Positions 16,406-25,362 of a stretch of 44,641 nucleotides of DNA are shown here, piece after piece. The first letter of the stretch is position 1. Each line of letters begins with the position of its first letter. The stretch is taken from the NCBI GenBank assembly GCA_019115615.1, contig DXDE01000053.1, positions 1 to 44,641 on the forward strand, in the 5' to 3' direction. The position numbers and the translations under genes are program-made. Source of the stretch: Candidatus Agathobaculum merdavium. GTDB lineage: Bacteria; Bacillota; Clostridia; Oscillospirales; Butyricicoccaceae. The notes under the pieces are model-generated. The model was not told where the DNA came from and did not search any database. It saw only the letters and a program-made list of their open reading frames with translations.

Positions 16406-17607
16406 ATCTGACGATGACGGGCATTGACTTTGCCCATGCGCCGATGGCGCAGCGCGAACGCGTGTCGTTCGTGCGCGGGCAGGTGCAGGCGCTTTTGCCG
16501 CGTCTGGCTCAAATGCCGGGTGTTTCGGGCTGTGTGCTGCTCGCGACCTGCAACCGCACCGAGCTGTATGTGCACGGCGCGGAAGGCACGTCGCCCGACC
16601 CGCTTGCCATGCTCGCCCGTGCGGCAGGCTTTCCGGCAGACGAATTTCGCCCGCTCAGCGTTACCTGTGCAGATACAGAATGTGTGCAGCATTTGATGGC
16701 AGTCTCGGCGGGGTTAGAATCGCAGATTTTCGGAGATGATCAGATTTTGACGCAGGTACGCGAGGCAGCCGCGCTCGCGCGCGAAGCGCAGACGATCGAC
16801 AGTGTGCTGGATACGCTGTTCCGTCGCGCGGTGACGGCGGGCAAGCGTGTGCGCACCGAGGTCAGGCTGACCGGTGTGTCCGCGTCGGCGGCCGAGGTGG
16901 GGGTGCGTCGCGCGCAGGACTTTTTTGGGTTACTCGAGGGCAAGCGCGCGGTCGTGATCGGCAATGGCGCGATGGGGCGGCTTGCTGCTTCCACGCTGCG
17001 CAAAGCAGGCTGCGCAGTGACGGTTACGCTGCGCAGCTATCATCACGGTGAAACGATTGTGCCCGCCGGATGTGATACCTTCCCGTATGACCGGCGGTGT
17101 GAGGTACTGGAAGGCGCGGATCTCGCGGTCAGCGCGACGACCAGCCCGCATTTTACACTCACCGCGCAGCAGATTGCTGCATTACATCAGCCGCCGCGGC
17201 TGCTGCTCGACCTCGCGATGCCGCGCGACATCGAGCCGGCGGCGGGTGAGGATGCGCGCGTGACGCTGTATAATCTGGACGATCTGGGCGATTTGGACGA
17301 TTCACGCAGCGCAGCGGCAAAACAGACGGCAGGGCGTATCCTCGATGAGGAACATGCCGAGTTTGACAAGTGGTACCGTTACCGGCAGGCGCTGCCGGTG
17401 ATCGCGGAAGTGAAGGACACGGCGCTGGATCGGCTGCATTTTGACCATGCTTATGATGATTTGTACCGGGATGGCGATATGGACGGGCTGCTCGAACTGG
17501 CGGTCGGCAAAACAGTCGACCTGCTGCTGGGCGGCATGAAGGAATGGGTGGATGCAGACAGGCTGGCGGCTTGCCTCGCCCACATGAGAAAGGGGAGCGG
17601 CAGATGA
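16402..17607 (+). CDS. hemA: glutamyl-tRNA reductase HemA
   Basis: This 401-residue NADPH-dependent enzyme reduces glutamyl-tRNA to glutamate-1-semialdehyde, the first committed step of C5-route tetrapyrrole synthesis. The catalytic Cys50 lies in LATCNRTELY, followed by the substrate domain and a Rossmann domain with VIGNGAMGRLAA near residue 190. The GTG start at 16402 follows AGGGAGG (10-nt spacer) and gives the canonical Cys50 number; the longer upstream reading frame belongs to an overlap with cbiG. Placing hemA inside a B12-riboswitch operon links early tetrapyrrole flux to cobalamin status. Confidence 0.95.
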   Translation: MNLTMTGIDFAHAPMAQRERVSFVRGQVQALLPRLAQMPGVSGCVLLATCNRTELYVHGAEGTSPDPLAMLARAAGFPADEFRPLSVTCADTECVQHLMAVSAGLESQIFGDDQILTQVREAAALAREAQTIDSVLDTLFRRAVTAGKRVRTEVRLTGVSASAAEVGVRRAQDFFGLLEGKRAVVIGNGAMGRLAASTLRKAGCAVTVTLRSYHHGETIVPAGCDTFPYDRRCEVLEGADLAVSATTSPHFTLTAQQIAALHQPPRLLLDLAMPRDIEPAAGEDARVTLYNLDDLGDLDDSRSAAAKQTAGRILDEEHAEFDKWYRYRQALPVIAEVKDTALDRLHFDHAYDDLYRDGDMDGLLELAVGKTVDLLLGGMKEWVDADRLAACLAHMRKGSGR

Positions 17608-18332
17608 AGCTGTATTGTATCGGCATCGGGCCGGGCGGCGCGGAGCAGATGACGCTGCGCGCGGTGCGCGCGCTCGAGCAATGCGATTGCGTGGCCGGAT
17701 ATGGTCTGTATCTCGATTTGATTGAGGAGCTGATTGAGGGAAAAACGCGCATCCAGACCGGCATGACGCGCGAGGTCGACCGTTGCACGGCGGCGCGCGA
17801 TGCGGCGAAGGAAGGTCATACGGTCGCGGTTGTCTCGTCGGGCGATGCGGGCGTGTACGGTATGGCCGGACTGCTGCTGGAGGTTTGCGCGAATGACCCG
17901 GAACTCGAAATCGAGGTCATTCCGGGCGTGACGGCCGCATTGTCAGGCGGGGCGGTTTTGGGTGCGCCGCTGACGAACGACTTTGCCTGCGTCTCGCTCT
18001 CTGACCTGCTAACGCCGTGGGAGGTCATTGAACAGCGTCTGCGCGGCGCGGCGCAGGGCGATTTCTGCATCGCAATTTATAACCCTGCGAGCAAAAAACG
18101 CGTCGATCATTTGCAGCGTGCGTGCGATATCCTGTTGGAAACGCTGCCAGCTGACACTGTGTGCGGCACGGTACGCAACATCGGCCGCGACGGAGAAACA
18201 TATACTTTGACAACGCTCGGCGCGCTGCGGGATATGCAGGTCGATATGCTGACGACCGTCTTTGTCGGCAACAGCCGCACGCGCGTGATAAACGGCCGCA
18301 TGGTCACGCCGCGGGGGTATCGCGGCGTATGA
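17604..18332 (+). CDS. cbiH: cobalt-precorrin-3B C17-methyltransferase CbiH
   Basis: A 242-residue SAM-dependent methylase with N-terminal GIGPGGAEQMTLRA, the loop SSGDAGVYGMAG, EVIPGVTAALSGGAVLGAPL and the YNPASKKRVDHLQ block characteristic of CobJ/CbiH. It methylates C-17 and drives ring contraction of cobalt-precorrin-3B. The start overlaps the hemA stop and the stop overlaps the start of the next gene, so it is coupled on both sides. There is no extra fused domain. Confidence 0.95.
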   Translation: MKLYCIGIGPGGAEQMTLRAVRALEQCDCVAGYGLYLDLIEELIEGKTRIQTGMTREVDRCTAARDAAKEGHTVAVVSSGDAGVYGMAGLLLEVCANDPELEIEVIPGVTAALSGGAVLGAPLTNDFACVSLSDLLTPWEVIEQRLRGAAQGDFCIAIYNPASKKRVDHLQRACDILLETLPADTVCGTVRNIGRDGETYTLTTLGALRDMQVDMLTTVFVGNSRTRVINGRMVTPRGYRGV

Positions 18333-19534
18333 AGCTTGTGATTTTCTCGGGCACGAGCGAGGGACATGCGCTGTGCCGGTTTGTGTCGGCCTGCGGCGGA
18401 AACGCGAATGTGTATGTCGCTACCGATTACGGCGCAGCGGTGATGGAACCCATGCACGGCATCACGGTGCATGAGGGACGGCTGGACGCGGACGCGATGG
18501 CAGCGGTGCTGGACGCGGACACCCTGCTGGTGGACGCGACCCACCCGTATGCGGCGGTGGTGTCGGATAACCTGCGCGCGGCCTGCACACAGACCGGCGC
18601 GCAGTACGAACGCCTGCTGCGGCCCCAGCTGGACAGCAAGGGTGTGGTTACTGTACCCGATACCGCTGCTGCGGTGCGCTGGCTCAACGCACACCCCGGC
18701 CGCGCGCTGCTGACGGTCGGCAGCAAGGAGCTGCTGGTTTATACCGGTGTGCGTGGTTGGCGTGAACGACTGGTCGCACGGGTGCTGCCAAGCGTTTCCG
18801 TTTTGGAACAGTGTGCGTCGTTCGGCTTTGCCGGTGCGCAGATGATCGCGATGCAGGGGCCGTTTTCGCATGAGCTGAATACTGCGATGCTGCGCCAGAC
18901 GGGCGCGGACATTCTGGTTACGAAGGACACCGGCAAAGCGGGCGGCTTTGCGGAAAAGCTGTCTGCGGCGCGCGAAGTGGGCGCGACCGTTCTGGTGATC
19001 GCCCGTCCGCGTGAGGAGCAGGGCAAAACGCTTTCTGAAATGCAGGACTTTTTGGCGGCGCGTTTCGGCTGGGAGATACCCACGGCGAAACAGCCCGGAA
19101 CGATGCCGCGATTTCCGCTCTTTGTTTCGCTTGCGGGCAAAAAATGCGTTGTGTTCGGCGCGGGCAATATCGCTGCGCGGCGCGTTTCCGTTTTGCGGCA
19201 CTTCGGTGCGGCGGTGACGGTGGTTGCACTGGAAAGCCCGGCGGGTATTGCGGTCGATCAGGTTCGCGGCTATGAGAAAAGCGATCTTTCGGGGGCTTTT
19301 CTGGCAGTCGCGGCGACAAATGACCGCGCGGTTAATCACCGCATCGCATTGGACTGCGAAGAAATGCACATTCCGTGCAGCGTAGCCGACTGCGCGGCGG
19401 AATCCACCTTTTTCTTTCCCGCGATATGCGAGGGCGGGGGACTGATTGCTGGCGTGGTGTCGGATGGAACGGCGCACGGCAAAACGGCGGCGGCGGCAAA
19501 GCGCATCCGCGCGGTATTGGAGGAAATGACATGA
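18329..19534 (+). CDS. fusion of cobalt-precorrin-6A reductase (CbiJ) and precorrin-2 dehydrogenase (SirC)
   Basis: A 401-residue two-domain protein. Residues 1 to about 250 match CbiJ/CobK, with IFSGTSEGHAL at the NADPH site, DATHPYAAVVS and TKDTGKAGGF; this half reduces cobalt-precorrin-6A. From about residue 260 on it matches the NAD-binding domain of siroheme synthase (FVSLAGKKCVVFGAGNIAARRV and LAVAATNDRAVNHRI), which oxidises precorrin-2 to sirohydrochlorin. The ATG at 18329 overlaps the cbiH stop; the reading frame extends upstream but only across cbiH. The two activities act at separate points of the pathway, before and after cobalt insertion. Sirohydrochlorin is the substrate of CbiK, encoded at the operon end. 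Confidence 0.92.
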   Translation: MKLVIFSGTSEGHALCRFVSACGGNANVYVATDYGAAVMEPMHGITVHEGRLDADAMAAVLDADTLLVDATHPYAAVVSDNLRAACTQTGAQYERLLRPQLDSKGVVTVPDTAAAVRWLNAHPGRALLTVGSKELLVYTGVRGWRERLVARVLPSVSVLEQCASFGFAGAQMIAMQGPFSHELNTAMLRQTGADILVTKDTGKAGGFAEKLSAAREVGATVLVIARPREEQGKTLSEMQDFLAARFGWEIPTAKQPGTMPRFPLFVSLAGKKCVVFGAGNIAARRVSVLRHFGAAVTVVALESPAGIAVDQVRGYEKSDLSGAFLAVAATNDRAVNHRIALDCEEMHIPCSVADCAAESTFFFPAICEGGGLIAGVVSDGTAHGKTAAAAKRIRAVLEEMT

Positions 19535-20394
19535 TTCGAGTGGGCAGCAGGGACAGCCGTCTCGCGGTTGTGCAGGCCGAGGAGGTCTGCCACGCGCTGG
19601 GCGACTGTGAACTCATCACGATGAAAACCACGGGCGACATGGTGCTGGATAAAACGCTTGACAAGGTCGGCGGCAAGGGCTTGTTCGTCAAGGAACTTGA
19701 CCGCGCGCTGGCCGATCATCGCGTTGACCTGACGGTGCACAGTTTAAAAGATGTGCCGATGGAGCAGCCGGACGGTCTGCCGCTTGTGGCGTTCACCAAG
19801 CGCGCGGATGCGCGCGACGCGCTGGTGCTGCCGGAGAGCGGCGCGTGGGACAAAACCAAGCCTATCGGCTGTGCATCCGCCAGACGGCGGGTGCAGCTCA
19901 AAGTGCTGTTCCCTGATATCGACGTGCAGCCCGTGCGCGGCAACGTGCAGACGCGGCTCGCAAAGCTTGAGAGCGGCGCATATGGTGCGCTGGTGCTGGC
20001 CGCGGCGGGATTGCACCGCTTAGGACTGCAAGACCGCATCAGCCGGTATTTTTCGCCGGATGAGATCATTCCCGCGGCGGGACAGGGTATTCTGGCGGTG
20101 CAGGGCCGCGCAGGCGAATTCGAGGACGCGGCGCGGCTGGTGGACGATACCGACGCGCGCGACTGCGCGGCGGCCGAGCGGTCGTTTATCAAAACGCTTG
20201 GCGGCGGGTGCTTCGCGCCGGTCGCGGCTTATGCCGAAACGCAGGGCGATACGCTGCATCTGCGCGGGCTGTATGTGACAGAAGATGAACGGCACATGGC
20301 GCGCGGTGCGGTGACCGGACGGCGGGCGGAAGCTGCGTCTCTGGGGCGCACGCTCGCACTGCAACTGAAGCATCAGGCGGAGGGAAACGTATGA
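19531..20394 (+). CDS. hemC: porphobilinogen deaminase (hydroxymethylbilane synthase) HemC
   Basis: This 287-residue enzyme joins four porphobilinogen units into hydroxymethylbilane. The N-terminal RVGSRDSRLAVVQAEEV, LFVKELDRAL, DLTVHSLKDVP and GCASARRRVQL blocks are present, and GGGCFAPVAAYA carries Cys227, the attachment point of the dipyrromethane cofactor. The C-terminal domain is slightly short, as in many clostridial enzymes. The ATG at 19531 overlaps the preceding stop, and the end overlaps cobA-hemD by four bases. Confidence 0.96.
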   Translation: MIRVGSRDSRLAVVQAEEVCHALGDCELITMKTTGDMVLDKTLDKVGGKGLFVKELDRALADHRVDLTVHSLKDVPMEQPDGLPLVAFTKRADARDALVLPESGAWDKTKPIGCASARRRVQLKVLFPDIDVQPVRGNVQTRLAKLESGAYGALVLAAAGLHRLGLQDRISRYFSPDEIIPAAGQGILAVQGRAGEFEDAARLVDDTDARDCAAAERSFIKTLGGGCFAPVAAYAETQGDTLHLRGLYVTEDERHMARGAVTGRRAEAASLGRTLALQLKHQAEGNV

Positions 20395-21878
20395 CAGGAA
20401 CGGTAACGCTGGTCGGTGCGGGGCCGGGAGACAAGGGCTTGCTGACGACAGCGGGCGCACAGGCGATCGCGCAGGCGGACGCGGTGGTATACGACCGGCT
20501 GGTGGGCGAGGATATCCTTGATCTGATTCCGCCGCGCGCGGAAAAAGTGCCGGTCGGCAAGGAAAACAACCACCATCCTGTGCCGCAGCATGAAATTAAC
20601 GACATTCTGGTGCGGCTTGCGCGAGAGGGCAAGAACGTCGTGCGGCTTAAGGGCGGGGACTGCTTCCTGTTCGGGCGCGGTGGCGAGGAATGCGAGCATC
20701 TGCTGCAAAACGGCGTGCCGTTTCGGGTCATTCCGGGTGTGACGAGCGCGCTGGCTGCACCCGCGTTTGCGGGCATCCCGGTGACGCATCGGGATTTTAC
20801 CTCGTCGGTGCACATCATCACGGCGCACGCGCGTGCGGGCAAGCCGCTGACCATCGACTTTGACGCACTCGTGCGCTTAAACGTCACGCTGGTGTTCCTG
20901 ATGGGACTGACCGCGCTGGAGCAGGTGACAGACGGCCTGCTGCGCGCGGGCATGCAGTCGGATATGCCTGCTGCAGTAATCGAAAACGGTGCGCGCGGTA
21001 CACAGCGCAAGGTGGTATGCGGCTTATCCGACCTTTCTGCCAATGTGCGTGCGGAGGGGCTGCAAAGTCCGGCGCTGATTATCGTCGGGCGGGTATGCGC
21101 TTTGAGCGACACGCTCGACTGGTTCACGCTGCTGCCGCTGCACGGTAAGACTATCGTCGTCACCCGTCCGAAAGCGCGGGCGGGTACGCTGGCAGAAAAG
21201 CTGCGGCGGCGGGGCGCGAATGTGATCGAAGCGCCGTGCATTGAAACAGCTCAGAGGGAGGATACGCGGTCGATTGCAGATGCTTTTCAGCAGCCGCATG
21301 ATTGGGCGGTGTTCACCAGTCCGGCGGGCATTCCCGCAGCGGTGCATACGCTGGGAAAACTCGGCCGCGACCTGCGCGCGCTGTATGGAATGAAAATCGC
21401 AGCGATTGGCAAGGGTACGGCGGCGGCGCTGGCCGCTTACGGTCTGACCGCCGACCTTGTTCCCACACAGTACGACGGGGAACACCTCGCAGATGCGCTC
21501 GTTGACGTGATGCCGCAGGGCGGTTCGGTTCTGTTGCTGCGCGCAGTACAGGGCGGGCAGATTTTACCCGAAAAACTCGCCCGAGCGGGCATCCGTGTGA
21601 CCGATGTGCCGCTTTACGACACCGTGCATCGCTGTGACAAGGCGGACGCGCTGCGCGGGATGCTGGCCGAGGGAAAAATCGACGCGGTGACGTTTACCAG
21701 CGTGTCCACGGTTGAGGGTTTTGTCGAGGCGGTCGGCGCGGTGGAATATAAGGGCGTTATGGCCTGCTGTATTGGAGAACAAACCGCGCAAGCCGCTCGG
21801 AAATACTTTGCGAATGTGAAAGTCGCGAAAAGCGCAACGATTGACGACTTGGTCGCCTGTATCGAGGAGGAGATATAA
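20391..21878 (+). CDS. cobA-hemD: fused uroporphyrinogen-III C-methyltransferase and uroporphyrinogen-III synthase
   Basis: A 495-residue bifunctional protein. Residues 1 to about 245 are a SUMT methylase (VGAGPGDKGLLTTAGA, VYDRLVGEDIL, RLKGGDCFLFGRGGEE, PVTHRDFTSSVHI), which makes precorrin-2 from uroporphyrinogen III. Residues from about 250 match HemD (KTIVVTRPKARAGTLAEKLR, DWAVFTSPAGI, DAVTFTSVSTVEGF), which closes hydroxymethylbilane. Coupling the two steps in one chain channels uroporphyrinogen III to corrinoids. This fusion is common in Firmicutes. hemB follows after two bases. Confidence 0.95.
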   Translation: MTGTVTLVGAGPGDKGLLTTAGAQAIAQADAVVYDRLVGEDILDLIPPRAEKVPVGKENNHHPVPQHEINDILVRLAREGKNVVRLKGGDCFLFGRGGEECEHLLQNGVPFRVIPGVTSALAAPAFAGIPVTHRDFTSSVHIITAHARAGKPLTIDFDALVRLNVTLVFLMGLTALEQVTDGLLRAGMQSDMPAAVIENGARGTQRKVVCGLSDLSANVRAEGLQSPALIIVGRVCALSDTLDWFTLLPLHGKTIVVTRPKARAGTLAEKLRRRGANVIEAPCIETAQREDTRSIADAFQQPHDWAVFTSPAGIPAAVHTLGKLGRDLRALYGMKIAAIGKGTAAALAAYGLTADLVPTQYDGEHLADALVDVMPQGGSVLLLRAVQGGQILPEKLARAGIRVTDVPLYDTVHRCDKADALRGMLAEGKIDAVTFTSVSTVEGFVEAVGAVEYKGVMACCIGEQTAQAARKYFANVKVAKSATIDDLVACIEEEI

Positions 21879-21880
21879 AG

Positions 21881-22867
21881 ATGTTTAACGAAACCATCCG
21901 TCCGCGCCGCCTGCGTACGTCGGACAGCCTGCGCCGCATGGTGCGCGAGACGCGCATCTCGCCCGAAAGCCTGATCTGGCCGATTTTCGTCGAGGAGGGC
22001 GAGGGTATTTACGAAGAGATTCCCTCGCTGCCCGGACAATACCACTACTCGCCCGACCAGCTGTACCGCATGGTCGAGCGCGCCCGCGCGTATGGCGTGA
22101 GCCGCGTGATCCTGTTCGGTTTGCCGAAGGAAAAGGACGAGATCGGCTCAGGCGCGTGGGCGGAGGACGGCATCGTGCAGCAGGGCATCCGCAAGATCAA
22201 GGAACTCGCCCCCGAAATGTACATCATTACCGACGTATGTATGTGCGAATACACCAGCCACGGTCACTGCGGCATCCTGTGTGGCCACTATGTCGATAAC
22301 GACCAGACGATCGCGCGGCTCGCGCAGATCGCAGTCAGCCACGCACAGGCTGGCGCGGATATGGTTGCGCCAAGTGATATGATGGACGGCCGCGTGGCTG
22401 CCATCCGCGGCGCGCTCGACCAGAACGGCTTTACCAACGTGCCGATCATGTCCTACGCCGCAAAGTACGCGTCTACCTTCTATGGCCCGTTCCGCGATGC
22501 GGCGGGCTCTGCGCCGTCCTTTGGCGACCGCCGCTCTTATCAGATGGACCCGCACAACGGCCGTGAGGCGATGCGCGAGTGCGCGCTCGATGTGGCTGAG
22601 GGTGCGGATATCCTGATGATTAAGCCTGCGCTCGCGTACCTCGATCTGGTGTACCAGTGCAAGCAGCGCTTTGACCTGCCTGTCGCGGCGTATGCCGTTT
22701 CGGGCGAGTACGCGATGGTCAAGGCGGCGGCGAAAGCGGGCTTGATCGACGAATACGGCGTGATGTGCGAGAGCGCGGTGTCGATTTTCCGCGCGGGCGC
22801 AGATATTCTGATTACTTACTATGCCTGTGAGCTTGCGGACGCCATTCGGAAAGGGGATATCGGCTGA
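21881..22867 (+). CDS. hemB: delta-aminolevulinic acid dehydratase HemB
   Basis: This 328-residue porphobilinogen synthase condenses two 5-aminolevulinate molecules. The zinc triad is Cys120, Cys122 and Cys130 (DVCMCEYTSHGHCG), so it is the zinc-dependent type. The Schiff-base lysines are K195 (YAAKYAS) and K248 (MIKPALAYL). A GGAGGAG site lies inside the end of cobA-hemD. The stop shares bases with the hemL start. Confidence 0.97.
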   Translation: MFNETIRPRRLRTSDSLRRMVRETRISPESLIWPIFVEEGEGIYEEIPSLPGQYHYSPDQLYRMVERARAYGVSRVILFGLPKEKDEIGSGAWAEDGIVQQGIRKIKELAPEMYIITDVCMCEYTSHGHCGILCGHYVDNDQTIARLAQIAVSHAQAGADMVAPSDMMDGRVAAIRGALDQNGFTNVPIMSYAAKYASTFYGPFRDAAGSAPSFGDRRSYQMDPHNGREAMRECALDVAEGADILMIKPALAYLDLVYQCKQRFDLPVAAYAVSGEYAMVKAAAKAGLIDEYGVMCESAVSIFRAGADILITYYACELADAIRKGDIG

Positions 22868-24147
22868 TGAGCAGATCGGAAGAACTGTTCGAGCGTGCCA
22901 AAAAGGTGCTGCCGGGCGGCGTCAATTCTCCGGTGCGCGCGTTCCGCGCGGTGGGCGGCAGTCCGCGCTTTGTGGTCAAGGGGCTGGGCAGCCACATCCT
23001 CGACGAGGACGGGCTGGAATACATCGACTACATCGGCTCGTGGGGGCCAATGGTGCTGGGACACAGCCATCCGGATATCTTAAAAGCCGTGTACGACCGC
23101 ATGGTGAACGGCTTGTCCTTCGGCGCACCGACTGCACTCGAGATCGAGATGGCGGAAAAAATGATCTCGATGGTGCCGAACATCGAGATGGTGCGCATGG
23201 TAAACTCTGGCACCGAGGCCGTGATGAGCGCGCTGCGGCTGGCGCGCGGCGCGACTGGACGCGATAAGATCATCAAATTTGAGGGCTGTTATCACGGCCA
23301 CTCGGATTCCATGCTGGTCGGCGCTGGGTCTGGCGCGCTGACGCAGGGCGAGCCGGACTCCAAGGGCGTGACGAAAGGCGCGGCGCAGGATACGCTGATG
23401 GCGCAGTACAACGACCTTGCCTCCGTTGAGCGCTTGTTGGACGCGAACTTGGGGCAGGTTGCGGCAGTGATTGTCGAGCCGGTTGCGGCGAATATGGGCG
23501 TTGTGCCGCCGAAGAATGGCTTTTTGCAGGGGCTGCGCGACCTGTGCGACAAGCACGGTGCGCTGCTGATTTTCGACGAGGTTATTACCGGTTTCCGTCT
23601 GGCGGCAGGCGGCGCGCAGGAATATTTCGGCGTGCGCGCCGACCTCGTGACCTTCGGCAAGATCATCGGCGGCGGTATGCCGGTCGGTGCGTATGCGGGC
23701 AGCCGCGCGCTTATGGAACAGGTCGCGCCGTGCGGCCCGGTCTATCAGGCGGGCACGCTGTCGGGCAACCCGGTGGCGATGGCGGCAGGGCTGGCGCAGC
23801 TGCAAATCCTGACCGATCACCCCGAGGTGTATACCGTAATGGAGACCTCGGCGCAGTATATCGCCAACCACCTGCGCGCAAGTGCGGAAAAGCACGGTGT
23901 TAAGATGCAGGTCAATCAGGTCGGCTCGCTGCTGTGCCCGTACTTTACGGACACGCCGGTGGATTGCTTCGCGGCAGCCAAGACCAGCGACACAAAGAAA
24001 TACGCAAAGTATTTTAATGAAATGTTATTACGAGGCGTATATCTTGCGCCCAGCCAGTTCGAGGCGATGTTTGTCTCGTCCGCGCACACGCAGAAGGACT
24101 TGGCGTTCACCGTACAGGCGGCGGACGAGAGCCTTGCGGCACTGTAA
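22867..24147 (+). CDS. hemL: glutamate-1-semialdehyde 2,1-aminomutase HemL
   Basis: This 426-residue PLP enzyme turns glutamate-1-semialdehyde into 5-aminolevulinate, completing the C5 route with HemA. The PLP lysine is K265 in TFGKIIGGGMPVGA, the same number as in characterised enzymes. PGGVNSPVRAFRAVGG, GSWGPMVLGHSHP and GCYHGHSDS are diagnostic. It overlaps hemB and is followed by a 21-nt gap with AAAGGAGGG before cbiET. Confidence 0.97.
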   Translation: MSRSEELFERAKKVLPGGVNSPVRAFRAVGGSPRFVVKGLGSHILDEDGLEYIDYIGSWGPMVLGHSHPDILKAVYDRMVNGLSFGAPTALEIEMAEKMISMVPNIEMVRMVNSGTEAVMSALRLARGATGRDKIIKFEGCYHGHSDSMLVGAGSGALTQGEPDSKGVTKGAAQDTLMAQYNDLASVERLLDANLGQVAAVIVEPVAANMGVVPPKNGFLQGLRDLCDKHGALLIFDEVITGFRLAAGGAQEYFGVRADLVTFGKIIGGGMPVGAYAGSRALMEQVAPCGPVYQAGTLSGNPVAMAAGLAQLQILTDHPEVYTVMETSAQYIANHLRASAEKHGVKMQVNQVGSLLCPYFTDTPVDCFAAAKTSDTKKYAKYFNEMLLRGVYLAPSQFEAMFVSSAHTQKDLAFTVQAADESLAAL

Positions 24148-24168
24148 ATACCAAAAGGAGGGACGGAC

Positions 24169-25362
24169 ATGGCTCGCACATTTTATATCATCGGCGCAGG
24201 CATGGGCGCGCCGGACACACTGACCGGTGAAGCACATCGCGCGCTGGATGAGGCCGACGCGGTGCTTGCCACCGCGCGGCTCGCCACACTGGACGCGAAA
24301 GCGATTGTCTGTCCCTTCGGGGAACTGGCCGCGCGTGCGATGCAGGCCGACGGCGACACAGTTGCGGTGTTGGTTTCAGGCGATGTGGGCTTTTTCAGCG
24401 CCGCCGCGCGGCTGCGGGAGCAGTTCGCCCCGCACGGCGAGGCACGGCTGGTGTGCGGCCTGTCCAGTTTGCAATATTTCTGCGCGAAGCTGGGTGTTTC
24501 TTATGATGATGCCTGCGTGCGCAGCCTGCATGGGCGCGCGGGCAGCATTCTCGGCGCGGTCAGCTATCACAAAAAGGTGTTTGTGCTGACCGGCGGCGCG
24601 CAGAACGCGCAAATCGTGTGCCGCGCGCTTGCGGATGCGGGGCTTGGCAGTCTGACTGTTCATCTGGGCGAAAACCTCGGGATGGAAACCGAGCGCATCG
24701 CGCACGGCACGGCGGCGGAGTTGGCGGAGCAGGCTTGCGGTGATCTGGCGGTGCTGCTGGTCGAGCATCCGGACGCGGCAAACGCCGCAGAACCCTTGCG
24801 CGACAGCATGTTCACACGTGCGAAGATGCCCATGACCAAGGAGGAAGTGCGCTGGACGGCGTGCGGACGGCTGGCTGTGCAGCCGCGCGACACGGTTTGG
24901 GACGTAGGCGCGGGGACAGGCGCAATGACGCTGGAACTCGCGCGCCGCGCGTGCGACGGCCTTGTCTATGCGGTCGAGCGGAGCGAGGAAGCGCTTTCGC
25001 TGCTGGAAGAAAACTGCCGCAAGCTGGGCGGGTACAACGTGCAGATCATTGCGGGGCGCGCACCCGAAGCGCTGGAGATACTGCCCGCACCGGACTGCGT
25101 GTTCGTCGGCGGCAGCGGCGGTGGGATGCGTCGCATTTTGGCGCTGGCAAAGGAGAAAAATCCTGCCGTGCGCGTGGTGGTCACCGCGATTGCGTTGGAA
25201 ACGTTGGAGGAAGCACGGCATGCGCTCATTGACCTTGGTTTTGCAAATGTCGAGGTGTCGCAGCTGGCTGCGTCGCGCGGCAAAGCCGTTGGGCCGTACA
25301 CCATGATGACTGCGCTCAATCCGGTTTTTATCCTGTCGGGGGGCGGACAAGATGCAGAATAA
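24169..25362 (+). CDS. cbiET: bifunctional cobalt-precorrin-7 C5-methyltransferase / cobalt-precorrin-6B C15-methyltransferase (decarboxylating), CbiE-CbiT
   Basis: A 397-residue fusion equivalent to CobL. Residues 1 to about 200 are the CbiE methylase (IGAGMGAPDTLT at the start, VLVSGDVGFFSAA, CGLSSLQYFCAKLG), which methylates C-5. From about 215, ARAKMPMTKEEVRW-type sequence (FTRAKMPMTKEEVR) begins CbiT, with SAM motif WDVGAGTGAMTLELAR and VGGSGGGM; this half methylates C-15 and decarboxylates the C-12 side chain. The last 11 bases overlap cbiA. Confidence 0.95.
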   Translation: MARTFYIIGAGMGAPDTLTGEAHRALDEADAVLATARLATLDAKAIVCPFGELAARAMQADGDTVAVLVSGDVGFFSAAARLREQFAPHGEARLVCGLSSLQYFCAKLGVSYDDACVRSLHGRAGSILGAVSYHKKVFVLTGGAQNAQIVCRALADAGLGSLTVHLGENLGMETERIAHGTAAELAEQACGDLAVLLVEHPDAANAAEPLRDSMFTRAKMPMTKEEVRWTACGRLAVQPRDTVWDVGAGTGAMTLELARRACDGLVYAVERSEEALSLLEENCRKLGGYNVQIIAGRAPEALEILPAPDCVFVGGSGGGMRRILALAKEKNPAVRVVVTAIALETLEEARHALIDLGFANVEVSQLAASRGKAVGPYTMMTALNPVFILSGGGQDAE

